The notes below the pieces were generated by a model. The model was not told the DNA's origin. It was given only the letters and a program-made list of their open reading frames with translations, and searched no databases. Shown in pieces: positions 1-7,772 of a DNA stretch of 64,000 nucleotides (position 1 is the stretch's first letter; every line of letters starts with the position of its first letter). This DNA is from Rhodosalinus halophilus (GTDB taxonomy: Bacteria > Pseudomonadota > Alphaproteobacteria > Rhodobacterales > Rhodobacteraceae): contig NZ_QNTQ01000002.1 of NCBI RefSeq assembly GCF_003298775.1, forward strand, positions 186,001 to 250,000, read 5' to 3'. Both the position numbers and the translations under genes were made by a program.

Positions 1-946
1 CCTCCTCGGCCGCCTGGCCGAAAGCGTCCCAGACGCTGTCGGGGAACTCGCGCACCTGCACGCCGCCGGCCTGCAGCCGCTGCAGCGCGGAGGAGTTGTT
101 CGCCATGAAGAGCGTCATGGTCCAGATGTTCGAGGCCCTGGCCGTCTGCTCGATCGCCGACTGCTGTGCCGGGGTCAGGTCGTCCCAGACGTCGCGGTTG
201 ACGACAAGGTTCAGGTTGGGGCCGGGCTCGTGGAAGCCGGCCGTGTAGTAGATGTTCGTGATCTCCTGGAAGCCGGCCGACTCGTCCGCCCAGGGGCCGA
301 TCCACTCGGTGCCGTCGATCGCGCCGGAGGCAAGCGCTTGATACACTTCCGCGCCCGGAAGGTTCTGCACGCTGGCGCCGAGCTTGCCGAGCACCTGGCC
401 GCCCAGGCCCGGCATGCGGAACTTGAGGCCCTGGAAATCCTCGGGGCCGTTGATCTCGTTGGCGAACCAGCCGCCGGACTGCGGGCCGGTGTTGCCGGCC
501 GGGAAGGCCTTGAGCCCGAAGATCGGGTAGAGTTCCTCGGCGAGCTCCATGCCGCCCTGGTGGTAATACCAGTTGTTGAACTCCATGAAGGTCATGCCGA
601 ACGGAATCTGCGAGAAGAACGACAGCGCCGGATGCTGACCGAGGAAGTAGTAGTCCACCCCGTGATACATGTCGGCCTGACCGGCCGAGACGGCGTCGAA
701 CACCTCGAAGGCGCCGACGAGCTCGCCCGCGGCGCGCAGATCGACGTTGAGCGTGCCGTCGGAGAGCGCGTTGATCGAGTCCGCGCAATACTGCGCGCTG
801 TCATGCACCCCGGCGAGGCCGCGGCCCCAGGTGGTCACGAAGGTGAGCGTGCGGGCGCTCTGCGCGATGGCCGGCGCCGCGAGGGTCGACGCGGCCGCGG
901 CCGTGCCCCCGAGCGCCGAATTCCGAAGAAACGAGCGACGATCCAT
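1..946 (-). CDS. TRAP transporter solute-binding protein, DctP type (truncated by window edge)
   Basis: Extracytoplasmic receptor of a tripartite (TRAP) importer for organic acids or related anions; the ligand cannot be read from sequence. The frame is open from an ATG at 946 to the window start, giving 315 codons without a stop, so the C-terminus and any dctQ/dctM partners lie outside. The start follows an AGGGAGGAC ribosome-binding site. Residues 1-30 form a signal with a twin-arginine core (RRSFLRN) and an AIAQ cleavage region, suggesting Tat export. The body has the DctP pattern: TWGRG near residue 38, DMYHGVDYYF, a PAGNTGPQSGGWF segment and LKFRMPGLGG. It resembles the Tat-exported mannitol/chloroaromatic-type TRAP receptors (family knowledge). 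Its promoter must lie in 947-1222, but I see no convincing one. Confidence 0.9.
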   Translation of the reverse strand, partial: MDRRSFLRNSALGGTAAAASTLAAPAIAQSARTLTFVTTWGRGLAGVHDSAQYCADSINALSDGTLNVDLRAAGELVGAFEVFDAVSAGQADMYHGVDYYFLGQHPALSFFSQIPFGMTFMEFNNWYYHQGGMELAEELYPIFGLKAFPAGNTGPQSGGWFANEINGPEDFQGLKFRMPGLGGQVLGKLGASVQNLPGAEVYQALASGAIDGTEWIGPWADESAGFQEITNIYYTAGFHEPGPNLNLVVNRDVWDDLTPAQQSAIEQTARASNIWTMTLFMANNSSALQRLQAGGVQVREFPDSVWDAFGQAAEE

Positions 947-1222
947 TGTTTCTCTGTCCTCCCTTGCTGTCGGCCCGCCACATGGTTCGGACGGGCCAAG
1001 TCGAACCGTGGCGGGACACTAGCGGCGGAGTCCCGCCTTTGGAACAGGTTTTTTTCGCCTTTCCCGGCGGAAAGCGCAGCCGTCTCTTTTCCAGCCGGCA
1101 GCCTGTCCGGACATCTTGCCGCGAATTGACGCGGCCACCCGATGCCCTTCGGCGGCGGGGCCTCCGGCGAAAGAAAATGTCGCCCGACCGCACGCCCGCG
1201 ACATTTTCTCCGCCGTTTGCGG
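947..1222. other. Divergent intergenic region with a long inverted repeat
   Basis: Non-coding stretch between the TRAP receptor (leftward) and the ilv operon (rightward). It holds the receptor's ribosome-binding site and a 12-bp perfect inverted repeat, with arms at 1172-1183 and 1198-1209 (AGAAAATGTCGC / GCGACATTTTCT) around 14 bases. The repeat ends 13 bases before the ilv -35 box, so it could be an operator for a dimeric regulator. It lacks the T-run of an ordinary terminator. No open frame here looks like a gene. Confidence 0.5.
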
Positions 1223-1250
1223 TTGACGCTGTCCCGCGCGCGTGTATAGG
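1223..1250 (+). promoter_or_regulatory. Predicted sigma-70-type promoter of the ilv operon
   Basis: TTGACG at 1223-1228 and TATAGG at 1245-1250 with a 16-base spacer. A start near 1257 would give a leader RNA with a short 5' end, then an AAAGGAG ribosome-binding site (1265-1271) and the leader peptide at 1281. Confidence 0.6.
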
Positions 1251-1280
1251 TCAGCCCCAGAGCGAAAGGAGCGCGCCGGA

Positions 1281-1328
1281 ATGGCTACTCTCGTCGTAAT
1301 CGTGGATACGTGGCGCATGGGCCGGTAA
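1281..1328 (+). CDS. ilv leader peptide (attenuation), 15 aa
   Basis: A 16-codon open frame encoding MATLVVIVDTWRMGR and ending in TAA. It has its own AAAGGAG site nine bases upstream. Codons 4-8 read Leu-Val-Val-Ile-Val, exactly the amino acids made by the downstream acetolactate synthase pathway, which is the hallmark of a ribosome-stalling leader peptide. A Rho-independent terminator follows 28 bases after the stop, and ilvB starts 107 bases after it. Attenuation of ilv genes by branched-chain leader peptides is well established in proteobacteria; this instance is inferred from sequence only. Confidence 0.8.
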   Translation: MATLVVIVDTWRMGR

Positions 1329-1357
1329 GCCGGACACCCTCAGGGTTCCCCATGCGC
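1313..1357 (+). promoter_or_regulatory. Alternative stem of the ilv leader RNA
   Basis: GCGCATGGG (1313-1321) pairs perfectly with CCCATGCGC (1349-1357). Two smaller hairpins sit inside it: CCGG/CCGG (1322-1333) and ACCC/GGGT (1336-1346). The right arm shares two bases (1356-1357) with the terminator stem, so the structures compete only at their junction. Which one acts as anti-terminator and which protects is not resolved by inspection. Confidence 0.5.
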
Positions 1358-1385
1358 CCCCGATCGGATCGACGGGGGCTTTTTT
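1356..1385 (+). terminator. ilv attenuator: Rho-independent terminator in the leader
   Basis: GCCCCCG (1356-1362) pairs with CGGGGGC (1373-1379), followed directly by six T residues (1380-1385). It lies between the leader peptide stop (1328) and the ilvB start (1436), so it would end transcription before the operon when branched-chain aminoacyl-tRNAs are plentiful. Confidence 0.8.
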
Positions 1386-1435
1386 GTGCGCGGCGACAGA
1401 CCGCAGCGATGCAACTGCCGAAGTGGAGTGACGGC

Positions 1436-3193
1436 ATGACAAGGGCGATGACCGGAGCGAAGATGGTGGTCCAGGCGCTGAGGGATCAGGGCGTGGATAC
1501 GGTATTCGGCTACCCCGGGGGCGCCGTTCTGCCGATTTACGACGAGATCTTCCAGCAGAACGACATCCGCCACATCCTCGTCCGGCACGAGCAGGGCGCG
1601 GTGCACGCGGCCGAGGGCTACGCGCGCGCGACCGGCAAGCCGGGCGTGGTGCTGGTGACCTCCGGGCCGGGCGCGACCAATTCGGTGACCGGGCTGACCG
1701 ACGCGCTGATGGACTCGATCCCCATCGTCGTGCTCACGGGCCAGGTGCCGACCTTCCTGATCGGCTCGGACGCCTTCCAGGAGGCCGACACGGTGGGCAT
1801 CACCCGCGCCTGCACGAAGCACAACTGGCTGGTGAAGGATCCCGCGCGGCTTTCTGGCACGATCCACGAGGCGTTCCACGTCGCCACCTCGGGCCGGCCC
1901 GGCCCGGTGCTGGTGGACATCCCCAAGGACGTGCAGTTCGCCACCGAGAGCTACACGCCGCCCTCGCGGGCGAAGCTCAGCCACTACCAGCCGCAGGTGA
2001 AGGGCGACATCGAGGGGATCACCGACCTGGTGGCCGCGATGGAGCGCGCCGAGCGGCCGGTCTTCTACACCGGCGGCGGCGTCATCAACTCCGGCCCCGC
2101 CGCGAGCCAGCTGCTGCGCGAACTGGTGGACGCGACGGGCTTTCCCGTGACCTCCACGCTGATGGGGCTCGGCGCCTACCCGGCCTCGGGCGAGAACTGG
2201 CTCGGCATGCTGGGGATGCACGGTCTCTACGAGGCCAATCTGGCGATGCACGGCTGCGACCTGATGATCAATCTCGGCGCGCGCTTCGACGACCGGATCA
2301 CCGGCCGGATCGACGCCTTCTCGCCGCATTCGAAGAAGGCGCATGTCGATATCGACCCCTCCTCGATCAACAAGGTGGTCAAGACCGATTTCCCCATCGT
2401 GGGCGACATCGCCCATGTGCTCGAGGACATCCTGAAGGTCTGGAAGGCGCGCGGCCGCAAGGTGAACCGCGAGGCGGTGGCGACATGGTGGTCGCGCATC
2501 GAGGAGTGGCGCAAGGTGGACTGCCTGCGCTTCAAGCCCTCGGAGAAGACCATCAAGCCGCAGCACGCGCTGGCGCGCCTCGAGGCGCTGACCAAGGGCC
2601 GGCCGGACCGCTACATCTGCACCGAGGTGGGCCAGCACCAGATGTGGGCCGCGCAATACATGGGCTTCGAGGCGCCGAACCTCTGGATGACCTCCGGCGG
2701 GCTCGGCACCATGGGCTACGGCCTGCCCGCCTCGATCGGGGTGCAGATCGCCCATCCCGACGCGCTGGTCATCAACGTCGCCGGCGAGGCGTCCTGGCTG
2801 ATGAACATGCAGGAGATGGGAACGGCGGTGCAGTATCGCCTGCCGGTCAAGCAGTTCATCCTCAACAACGAGCGCCTCGGCATGGTGCGCCAGTGGCAGG
2901 AACTGCTGCACGGCGAGCGCTATTCGCATTCCTGGTCCGAGGCCCTGCCCGACTTCGTCAAGCTGGCCGAGGCCTTCGGCTGCAAGGGAATCAAGTGCGA
3001 CGACCCGGCCGATCTCGACGACGCGATCGCCGAGATGCTGGCCTACGACGGGCCGGTGGTTTTCGACTGCCTGGTGGAGAAGCACGAGAACTGCTTCCCG
3101 ATGATTCCCTCGGGCAAGGCGCACAACGAGATGCTGCTGGGCGAGGCGGAGACGCAGGGCGCGATCGACGAGAAGGGCTCGGTGCTGGTCTGA
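1436..3193 (+). CDS. ilvB: Acetolactate synthase, large (catalytic) subunit
   Basis: Thiamine-diphosphate enzyme that condenses pyruvate with pyruvate or 2-oxobutyrate, the first common step of valine, leucine and isoleucine synthesis. The 585-aa product has the three-domain AHAS layout. The N-terminal domain contains YPGGAVLPIYDE and the cofactor-activating Glu (HEQGA, about residue 52) followed by SGPGATN. The central FAD/decarboxylase-like domain follows. The C-terminal domain has the metal/ThDP site and the FILNNERLGMVRQW segment. At that site the usual GD is GE (GEASWLMN, Glu about 451), which I recall as normal in relatives of this group. The ATG at 1436 was chosen because GTGGAGTG lies seven bases upstream; an in-frame upstream start would run through the attenuator. 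ilvN follows 127 bases downstream. Confidence 0.97.
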   Translation: MTRAMTGAKMVVQALRDQGVDTVFGYPGGAVLPIYDEIFQQNDIRHILVRHEQGAVHAAEGYARATGKPGVVLVTSGPGATNSVTGLTDALMDSIPIVVLTGQVPTFLIGSDAFQEADTVGITRACTKHNWLVKDPARLSGTIHEAFHVATSGRPGPVLVDIPKDVQFATESYTPPSRAKLSHYQPQVKGDIEGITDLVAAMERAERPVFYTGGGVINSGPAASQLLRELVDATGFPVTSTLMGLGAYPASGENWLGMLGMHGLYEANLAMHGCDLMINLGARFDDRITGRIDAFSPHSKKAHVDIDPSSINKVVKTDFPIVGDIAHVLEDILKVWKARGRKVNREAVATWWSRIEEWRKVDCLRFKPSEKTIKPQHALARLEALTKGRPDRYICTEVGQHQMWAAQYMGFEAPNLWMTSGGLGTMGYGLPASIGVQIAHPDALVINVAGEASWLMNMQEMGTAVQYRLPVKQFILNNERLGMVRQWQELLHGERYSHSWSEALPDFVKLAEAFGCKGIKCDDPADLDDAIAEMLAYDGPVVFDCLVEKHENCFPMIPSGKAHNEMLLGEAETQGAIDEKGSVLV

Positions 3194-3206
3194 GGCGTCG
3201 TGAAAA

Positions 3207-3225
3207 GGGGGGCTGTCTGCCCCCC
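3207..3225 (+). other. GC-rich stem-loop between ilvB and ilvN
   Basis: GGGGGGC (3207-3213) and GCCCCCC (3219-3225) form a seven-pair stem with a TGTCT loop, 13 bases after the ilvB stop. It has no following T-run, so it is more likely an RNA-stabilising or partial-termination element than a full terminator. Confidence 0.5.
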
Positions 3226-3228
3226 TCT

Positions 3229-3280
3229 TCGCCTGCGGCGAATTCACCCCCCGAGGATATTTGAGCCAAGAAGAAGGACC
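3229..3280 (+). repeat. Intergenic repeat, hairpin plus GGATATTT box (copy 1)
   Basis: A small hairpin TTCGCC-TGC-GGCGAA (3229-3243) is followed by a C-rich stretch and the box GAGGATATTTGAGCCAAGAA with AGAAGGACC (3253-3280). Near-identical architecture recurs at 62444-62497 on the other strand, and a related inverted pair lies at 36262-36328. The box ends 40 bases before the ilvN start. Confidence 0.6.
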
Positions 3281-3320
3281 CGGCGCGCAGGCCGCGCGCC
3301 GCAGCGGAGGGACGAGGCAG

Positions 3321-3884
3321 ATGTCCGCACTGAAGATCAAGAAGGGGTCGAGCAAGCATTCGGCCTACAACCTGCGGCCCACCTTCTCGGACGTGCAGGA
3401 GCGGCATACGCTGGCCGTGCTGGTGGACAACGAGCCGGGCGTCCTGGCGCGGGTGATCGGCCTCTTCTCCGGGCGCGGCTACAATATCGAGAGCCTGACC
3501 GTGGCCGAGGTGGACCATACCGGGCATCTGAGCCGGATCACCATCGTGACGACCGGCACGCCGCAGGTGATCGAGCAGATCAAGGCGCAGCTGGGCCGGA
3601 TCGTGCCGGTGCACGAGGTGCACGACCTGACGGTGGAGGGCCACGCGGTGGAGCGCGAGCTCGCGCTCTTCAAGGTCGCGGGCCAGGGCGAGAAGCGGGT
3701 CGAGGCGCTGCGCCTGGCCGACATCTTCCGCGCCAACGTGGTGGACTCGACGCTCGAGAGCTTCGTCTTCCAGATCACCGGAAGCCCGGAGAAGATCGAC
3801 GCCTTCGCCGAGCTGATGCGTCCGCTGGGGCTCATCGAGATGGCGCGCACCGGGATCGCGGCGCTCTCGCGCGGGGCGGAATAG
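3321..3884 (+). CDS. ilvN: Acetolactate synthase, small (regulatory) subunit
   Basis: Regulatory partner of the catalytic subunit; it raises activity and confers feedback inhibition by valine. The 187-aa product has an N-terminal ACT domain (about residues 24-100) with HTLAVLVDNEPGVLARV and FSGRGYNIESL, then the ALS_ss C-terminal domain ending LIEMARTGIAALSRG. The ATG at 3321 is preceded by GGAGG at 3306-3310. An in-frame TTG at 3261 would read through the repeat and is rejected. It is transcribed with ilvB under the same attenuator. Confidence 0.96.
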   Translation: MSALKIKKGSSKHSAYNLRPTFSDVQERHTLAVLVDNEPGVLARVIGLFSGRGYNIESLTVAEVDHTGHLSRITIVTTGTPQVIEQIKAQLGRIVPVHEVHDLTVEGHAVERELALFKVAGQGEKRVEALRLADIFRANVVDSTLESFVFQITGSPEKIDAFAELMRPLGLIEMARTGIAALSRGAE

Positions 3885-3978
3885 CCGTCGTTGTCGGCGC
3901 CGGAAAACTGAGGTCGCAAAAAGGCGCGCACGCCGCGGCGGAAACCTTATCCTCGCGTCACCTGCGAGGAGAGTGCCG

Positions 3979-5136
3979 ATGCCCGCGATCACCGATCTGT
4001 CCCCCGTCCGTCGCCCCGTGTCCGAGGCCCAGGGGCTGCCGAATGCCCATTACACCGACCCCGCGCTCTACGCCGAGGAACGCGAGGCGCTGATCTTCGC
4101 GCAATGGGCCGGGCTCGCCGTGGCCGCCGACGTGCCCCATCCGGGGGATGCCGTGCCGATCGACTTCATGGGCATGCCGCTTCTGCTCATCCGCGACCGG
4201 GCGGGCGCGGTGCGCGTCTTTCTCAACACCTGCCGGCACCGAGGCATGATCCTGGTGGACGCGCCGCGGCGGATCGAGGGCGCGATCCGCTGCCCCTATC
4301 ATTCCTGGTGCTACGGCACCGACGGGCGGCTGGTCTCGACGCCGCATGTCGGCGGGCCGGGGCGCAACACCCACGACGCGATCCGTCGCGAGGAGCTGGG
4401 GCTGATCGAGGTGCGCAGCGCGCTGCGCTTCGGCGTGGTCTGGGTCAACGTCTCGGGCGACGCCCCGCCCTTCGAGGAGGCGATGGCCGAGGTGCTGGCG
4501 CGCTGGGCCGAGTTCGACCGCGACTGGGTGCATGGCGGCGAGGACAGCCGCTGGGATCTGAGGGTCGCGGCGAACTGGAAACTCGCGGTCGAGAACTACT
4601 GCGAGAGCTACCATCTGCCCTGGGTGCATCCGGGCCTGAACAGCTATTCGCGGCTGGAGGATCACTACAACATCGAGGCGCCCGGGCGCTTCTCGGGACA
4701 GGGCACGCGGGTCTATCGTCAGCTGCGCGGCGATGCGGGCGAGGTCTTTCCCGACTTCCCCGGTCTGTCGCCCGCCTGGGACACGGCGGCGGAGTATCTC
4801 GCCGTCTATCCCAACGTTCTGCTCGGCGTGCACCGCGATCATGCCTTCGCCATCCTGCTGATCCCCGAGGGGCCGGAGCGCACGCTGGAGCGGGTGCATC
4901 TCTTCTACCCTGCTGCGGAGACGGACGCGGCGCTTCGGGCGAAGAACACCGCGCAATGGCAGGAGGTCTTCGCCGAGGACATCTTCGTGGTCGAAGGCAT
5001 GCAGCGGGGCCGGCACGCGGCCGGCTTCGACGGCGGACGCTTCAGCCCGGAGATGGACGGGCCGACGCATTGCTTCCACGCCTGGGCGGCCGACCGGATC
5101 GAGACATGGCGCGGGACGGCGCAGGCAGCGGAGTGA
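3979..5136 (+). CDS. Rieske-type aromatic-ring-hydroxylating oxygenase, alpha subunit
   Basis: Catalytic subunit of a Rieske non-haem iron oxygenase, 385 aa. The [2Fe-2S] motif is complete: Cys-X-His (CRH) 17 residues before CPYH, about residues 79-101. The mononuclear-iron region is NWKLAVENYCESYHLPWVH at about residues 196-214, with the two His ligands visible. It resembles the choline-monooxygenase/GbcA-like and other single-component-type families, which need a separate ferredoxin-reductase; none is adjacent. Substrate unknown. The ATG at 3979 has GAGGAG eight bases upstream; a GTG at 3973 overlaps that site. It overlaps the next small gene by four bases. Confidence 0.88.
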   Translation: MPAITDLSPVRRPVSEAQGLPNAHYTDPALYAEEREALIFAQWAGLAVAADVPHPGDAVPIDFMGMPLLLIRDRAGAVRVFLNTCRHRGMILVDAPRRIEGAIRCPYHSWCYGTDGRLVSTPHVGGPGRNTHDAIRREELGLIEVRSALRFGVVWVNVSGDAPPFEEAMAEVLARWAEFDRDWVHGGEDSRWDLRVAANWKLAVENYCESYHLPWVHPGLNSYSRLEDHYNIEAPGRFSGQGTRVYRQLRGDAGEVFPDFPGLSPAWDTAAEYLAVYPNVLLGVHRDHAFAILLIPEGPERTLERVHLFYPAAETDAALRAKNTAQWQEVFAEDIFVVEGMQRGRHAAGFDGGRFSPEMDGPTHCFHAWAADRIETWRGTAQAAE

Positions 5137-5345
5137 GCGCGCTCGACGCGGCGCTGCTCGAGGCGCATGCCGCGGGCGACCGGGCGGCGCTGATCCGTCT
5201 CTACGCGCAGGCGGCCGAGGCGGCGGACGATGGGGAGGCGGCGGGCTTCTACCTCACGCATGCCTATGTCTTCGCGCTCGAGGCGGGCGCCCCCGAGGCG
5301 GCGGCGCTGCACGCCAGGCTCAAGGCCGAGGGGCGGGAGGCCTGA
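5133..5345 (+). CDS. Small hypothetical protein, helical repeat-like, coupled to the Rieske gene
   Basis: A 70-aa frame starting at a GTG whose last bases form the stop of the Rieske gene (GTGA overlap). An alternative in-frame ATG at 5106 lies inside that gene. The sequence is almost wholly helical and alanine-rich (AALIRLYAQAAEAAD, FYLTHAYVFALEAGAPEAA), like one and a half TPR-type helical pairs, with no signal or membrane segment. The function is not recognised. Tight coupling suggests a partner or chaperone role with the oxygenase; that is inference. I recall similar short neighbours in other Rhodobacteraceae but cannot check. Confidence 0.6.
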   Translation: MSALDAALLEAHAAGDRAALIRLYAQAAEAADDGEAAGFYLTHAYVFALEAGAPEAAALHARLKAEGREA

Positions 5346-5473
5346 GCGGCAGCGGCGCGCGAGCTAGCCGCCGAAGAGGCAGCCGGTGTGAACGCCCATC
5401 TGCCGGCCGCAGAACGGCTTAGCGCCCGGAGAATTCGCCTGCACGCCGGGTCCTGGACATGCTCCCGGTGTCT

Positions 5474-6295
5474 TCAGGCTGGTCGGCCCGCATCCGCCGG
5501 AGGCGCGACGACCTCCTCCGCGCCTTCGGCCTTGAGCAGGCTGTAGAGGTGCCAGGACGCGTGGCCCAGAAGCGGCAGCGCGACGAAGAGGCCGAGGAAC
5601 CACGGCACCATCGCCGCGAATGTGAAGACCGCGATGAAGACGCCCCAGCCGAGCATGGGCAGAGGGCGGTCGGTCACGGTCTGGAAACTGGTGATCATGG
5701 CGGTGACGAAATCCACCTCGCGGTCGAGCAGCAGCGGCAGCGCGATCACCGTGATGGCGTAGAGCACCGTGGCGAAGCCCGCGCCCACCAGCGTGCCCAC
5801 GGTCAGCATCGCGAGGCCGTTGGAGGTGAAATAGATATCGTAGCTCGTGGAGACGTTGGTCATCGTCGAGAGCCCCAGAAAGAGGGCGAAGATCATGTGG
5901 GCGATGAAGAACCAGAACAGAAAGACGATGATGATGACGGCCGAGATCGAGGGCAGCTGCCGCTTGCTCTGCCGCAGCACCACGCCCGCGATGCCCGGCC
6001 ATTCCAGCGCGCGGCCGGACTCGATCCGGCGGCTGACCTCGTAGACGCCCGTGGCGGCGAAGGGACCGATGAGCGGGAACCCGATGGCGGCGAAGATCAG
6101 CCAGTAGGTCTGTCCCGTCCACTGGGTGACGAAGACCATCAGCCAGCCGCCCAGAACGTAGACCCCCGCGAAGGCCAGGCCAAAGGCCGGCGCGCGCCGG
6201 AAGTCGCGCCAGCCCCGCGATAGCGCCTCGCGCAGCATGCTGACCGTCACCTGACCGAGCGGCGGCACTCCGAGCGGCGGCGTGTCGTCCGGCAT
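5474..6295 (-). CDS. DUF2189 family polytopic membrane protein
   Basis: 273-aa integral membrane protein with about six hydrophobic segments (for example [60 protein letters not shown]). It shows the DUF2189 hallmarks: GWRDFRRAP near residue 30, a central SRRIESGR, and YEVSRRIE. The role is unknown in the family. The start MPDDTPPLG at 6295 is preceded by GGGGAGG; upstream in-frame codons lack a good site. It sits 58 bases downstream of the amidase gene on the same strand and may share its transcript. Confidence 0.8.
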   Translation of the reverse strand: MPDDTPPLGVPPLGQVTVSMLREALSRGWRDFRRAPAFGLAFAGVYVLGGWLMVFVTQWTGQTYWLIFAAIGFPLIGPFAATGVYEVSRRIESGRALEWPGIAGVVLRQSKRQLPSISAVIIIVFLFWFFIAHMIFALFLGLSTMTNVSTSYDIYFTSNGLAMLTVGTLVGAGFATVLYAITVIALPLLLDREVDFVTAMITSFQTVTDRPLPMLGWGVFIAVFTFAAMVPWFLGLFVALPLLGHASWHLYSLLKAEGAEEVVAPPADAGRPA

Positions 6296-6353
6296 GGGCC
6301 TCCCCTCCCCTGCGGCGCCTCGTCGCAATGAGAACAGCGAACCACGCCCGAGA

Positions 6354-7772
6354 TCAAGCCCGCGACGGGTGACGCTGCGGCCAGCGGGTCGCCTCGTGGT
6401 AGGCATGGCCGAGGGCGAGCAGATCGGCATCCGCCCCGCGCGGCCCGACGAGTTGCAGGCCCATGGGCAGCCCCGCGGCGCCGAAGCCCGCGGGCACAGC
6501 CAGCGCCGGAAGCCCGGCGAGGCTCGCCGGGACGACGACCTCCATCCAGCGGTGGTAGGTGTCCATCTCGCGCGTTCCGATGCGCTCGGGCCAGCGCCGG
6601 TCGGCCGGAAAGGGCCAGACCTGGGCGGAGGGCAGCGCGAGCGCGTCGAAGCGCTCGAAAAGCGACGCCGCCTGCGCGAACCAGCGCGAACGGATGACAG
6701 AGGCCCTGTGCACCTCCATCGCGGAGAGCTTCAGGCCGCGTTCCGCTTCCCAGAGCGCTTCCGGCTTGATCTGCGCGCGTTTGTCGGCGCAGGCGTAGAG
6801 TTCCGCGAGCGCCGCGGCGACGGCCCAGGCGCGCAGTGTCGTCCAGCTCTGCCACAGATCACCGGCCGGAAATGGCGGCGCCAGGGGCTCGACCTGCGCG
6901 CCGAGATCCTCGAAGCGCTGCAGGGCCGCCTCGCAGAGTTCGGCGATCCCCGGCTCCAGCGCATAGGCTCCGCCCCAGTCGCCCAGCCAGCCGATGCGGC
7001 GGCCCCGCACGTCTTGCCCGATCGCGTCGGAGAAGCGCTCCGCAGGCAGGCCGTGGGGCTGGCGCGGATCGCGCCCCGCCATCGTCTCGAGCAGGCCCGC
7101 GAGATCGGCGGGGCTGCGGGCCATCGGACCGGCGGTGGCGAGCTGGTGGAGAAAGCTGTCGCCCTCGGGCTCGCCCGGCACGCGGCCCCAGCTCGGGCGG
7201 AAGCCGTAGACGTTGCAGAAGGCCGCCGGGTTGCGCAGGCTCCCCATCATGTCGGAGCCGTCGGCGACGGCGACCATCCGGGTGGCGAGCGCCGCCGCCG
7301 CGCCGCCCGAGGATCCACCGGCGGTGCGCGCCGTGTCGTAGGGGTTTCGGGTGACGCCGAACACCGGATTGAAACTGTGGCTGCCGAGGCCGAACTCAGG
7401 CGTGTTTGTCTTGCCGATGACGATGGCCCCCGCCGCCCGCAGCCGCGCGATCGGCAGATCGTCCGTCTTCGCCACCTCCCCCGCGAAGAGCGGCGAGCCC
7501 ATGCTCGTGGGCAGCCCGGCGGCGTTGGCCAGATCCTTCACCGCGAGCGGCACGCCGTGCAGCCAGCCCCTGCGCGGCGCGGCGTCGGCCGCGCGGGCCT
7601 CGGCCAGCAGGTCTTCGGCGTCGCGCAGCGCGACGATGGCGTTCACGCGCGGATTTTCCGCCTCGATCCGCGCGAGCGTCGCCTGCATGAGCTCTTCGGC
7701 GGAAAGCGCGCCGCGCGCGAGCGCCTCCGACAGATCGACGGCGTCGAGCGCGAGCGGATCGGCGCCGCTCAC
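6354..7772 (-). CDS. Amidase, amidase-signature (AS) family
   Basis: 472-aa cytosolic amidohydrolase of the amidase-signature family, which cleaves carboxamides by a Ser-cisSer-Lys triad. Visible elements are the catalytic Lys in [14 protein letters not shown] (about residue 78), the Gly/Ser-rich [13 protein letters not shown] signature (about residues 152-164), and the nucleophile region [16 protein letters not shown] (about 174-189). The substrate is not predictable; it lacks the neighbours expected for GatA. The GTG start overlaps the prfB stop (GTGA), so it is translationally coupled to the release-factor gene. Confidence 0.9.
   Translation of the reverse strand: MSGADPLALDAVDLSEALARGALSAEELMQATLARIEAENPRVNAIVALRDAEDLLAEARAADAAPRRGWLHGVPLAVKDLANAAGLPTSMGSPLFAGEVAKTDDLPIARLRAAGAIVIGKTNTPEFGLGSHSFNPVFGVTRNPYDTARTAGGSSGGAAAALATRMVAVADGSDMMGSLRNPAAFCNVYGFRPSWGRVPGEPEGDSFLHQLATAGPMARSPADLAGLLETMAGRDPRQPHGLPAERFSDAIGQDVRGRRIGWLGDWGGAYALEPGIAELCEAALQRFEDLGAQVEPLAPPFPAGDLWQSWTTLRAWAVAAALAELYACADKRAQIKPEALWEAERGLKLSAMEVHRASVIRSRWFAQAASLFERFDALALPSAQVWPFPADRRWPERIGTREMDTYHRWMEVVVPASLAGLPALAVPAGFGAAGLPMGLQLVGPRGADADLLALGHAYHEATRWPQRHPSRA

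Noticed and set aside
1340..3355. Long leftward open frame covering ilvB (671 codons)
   Set aside because: It is the antisense shadow of ilvB caused by high-GC codon bias; its translation is low-complexity His/Arg/Asp-rich with no domain.
5364..5473. Leftward frame ending CGRQMGVHTGCLFGG after the DUF2189 gene
   Set aside because: It is only an unusually long overlapping frame; no start codon with a ribosome-binding site gives a sensible protein, and the tail cannot be tied to any family.
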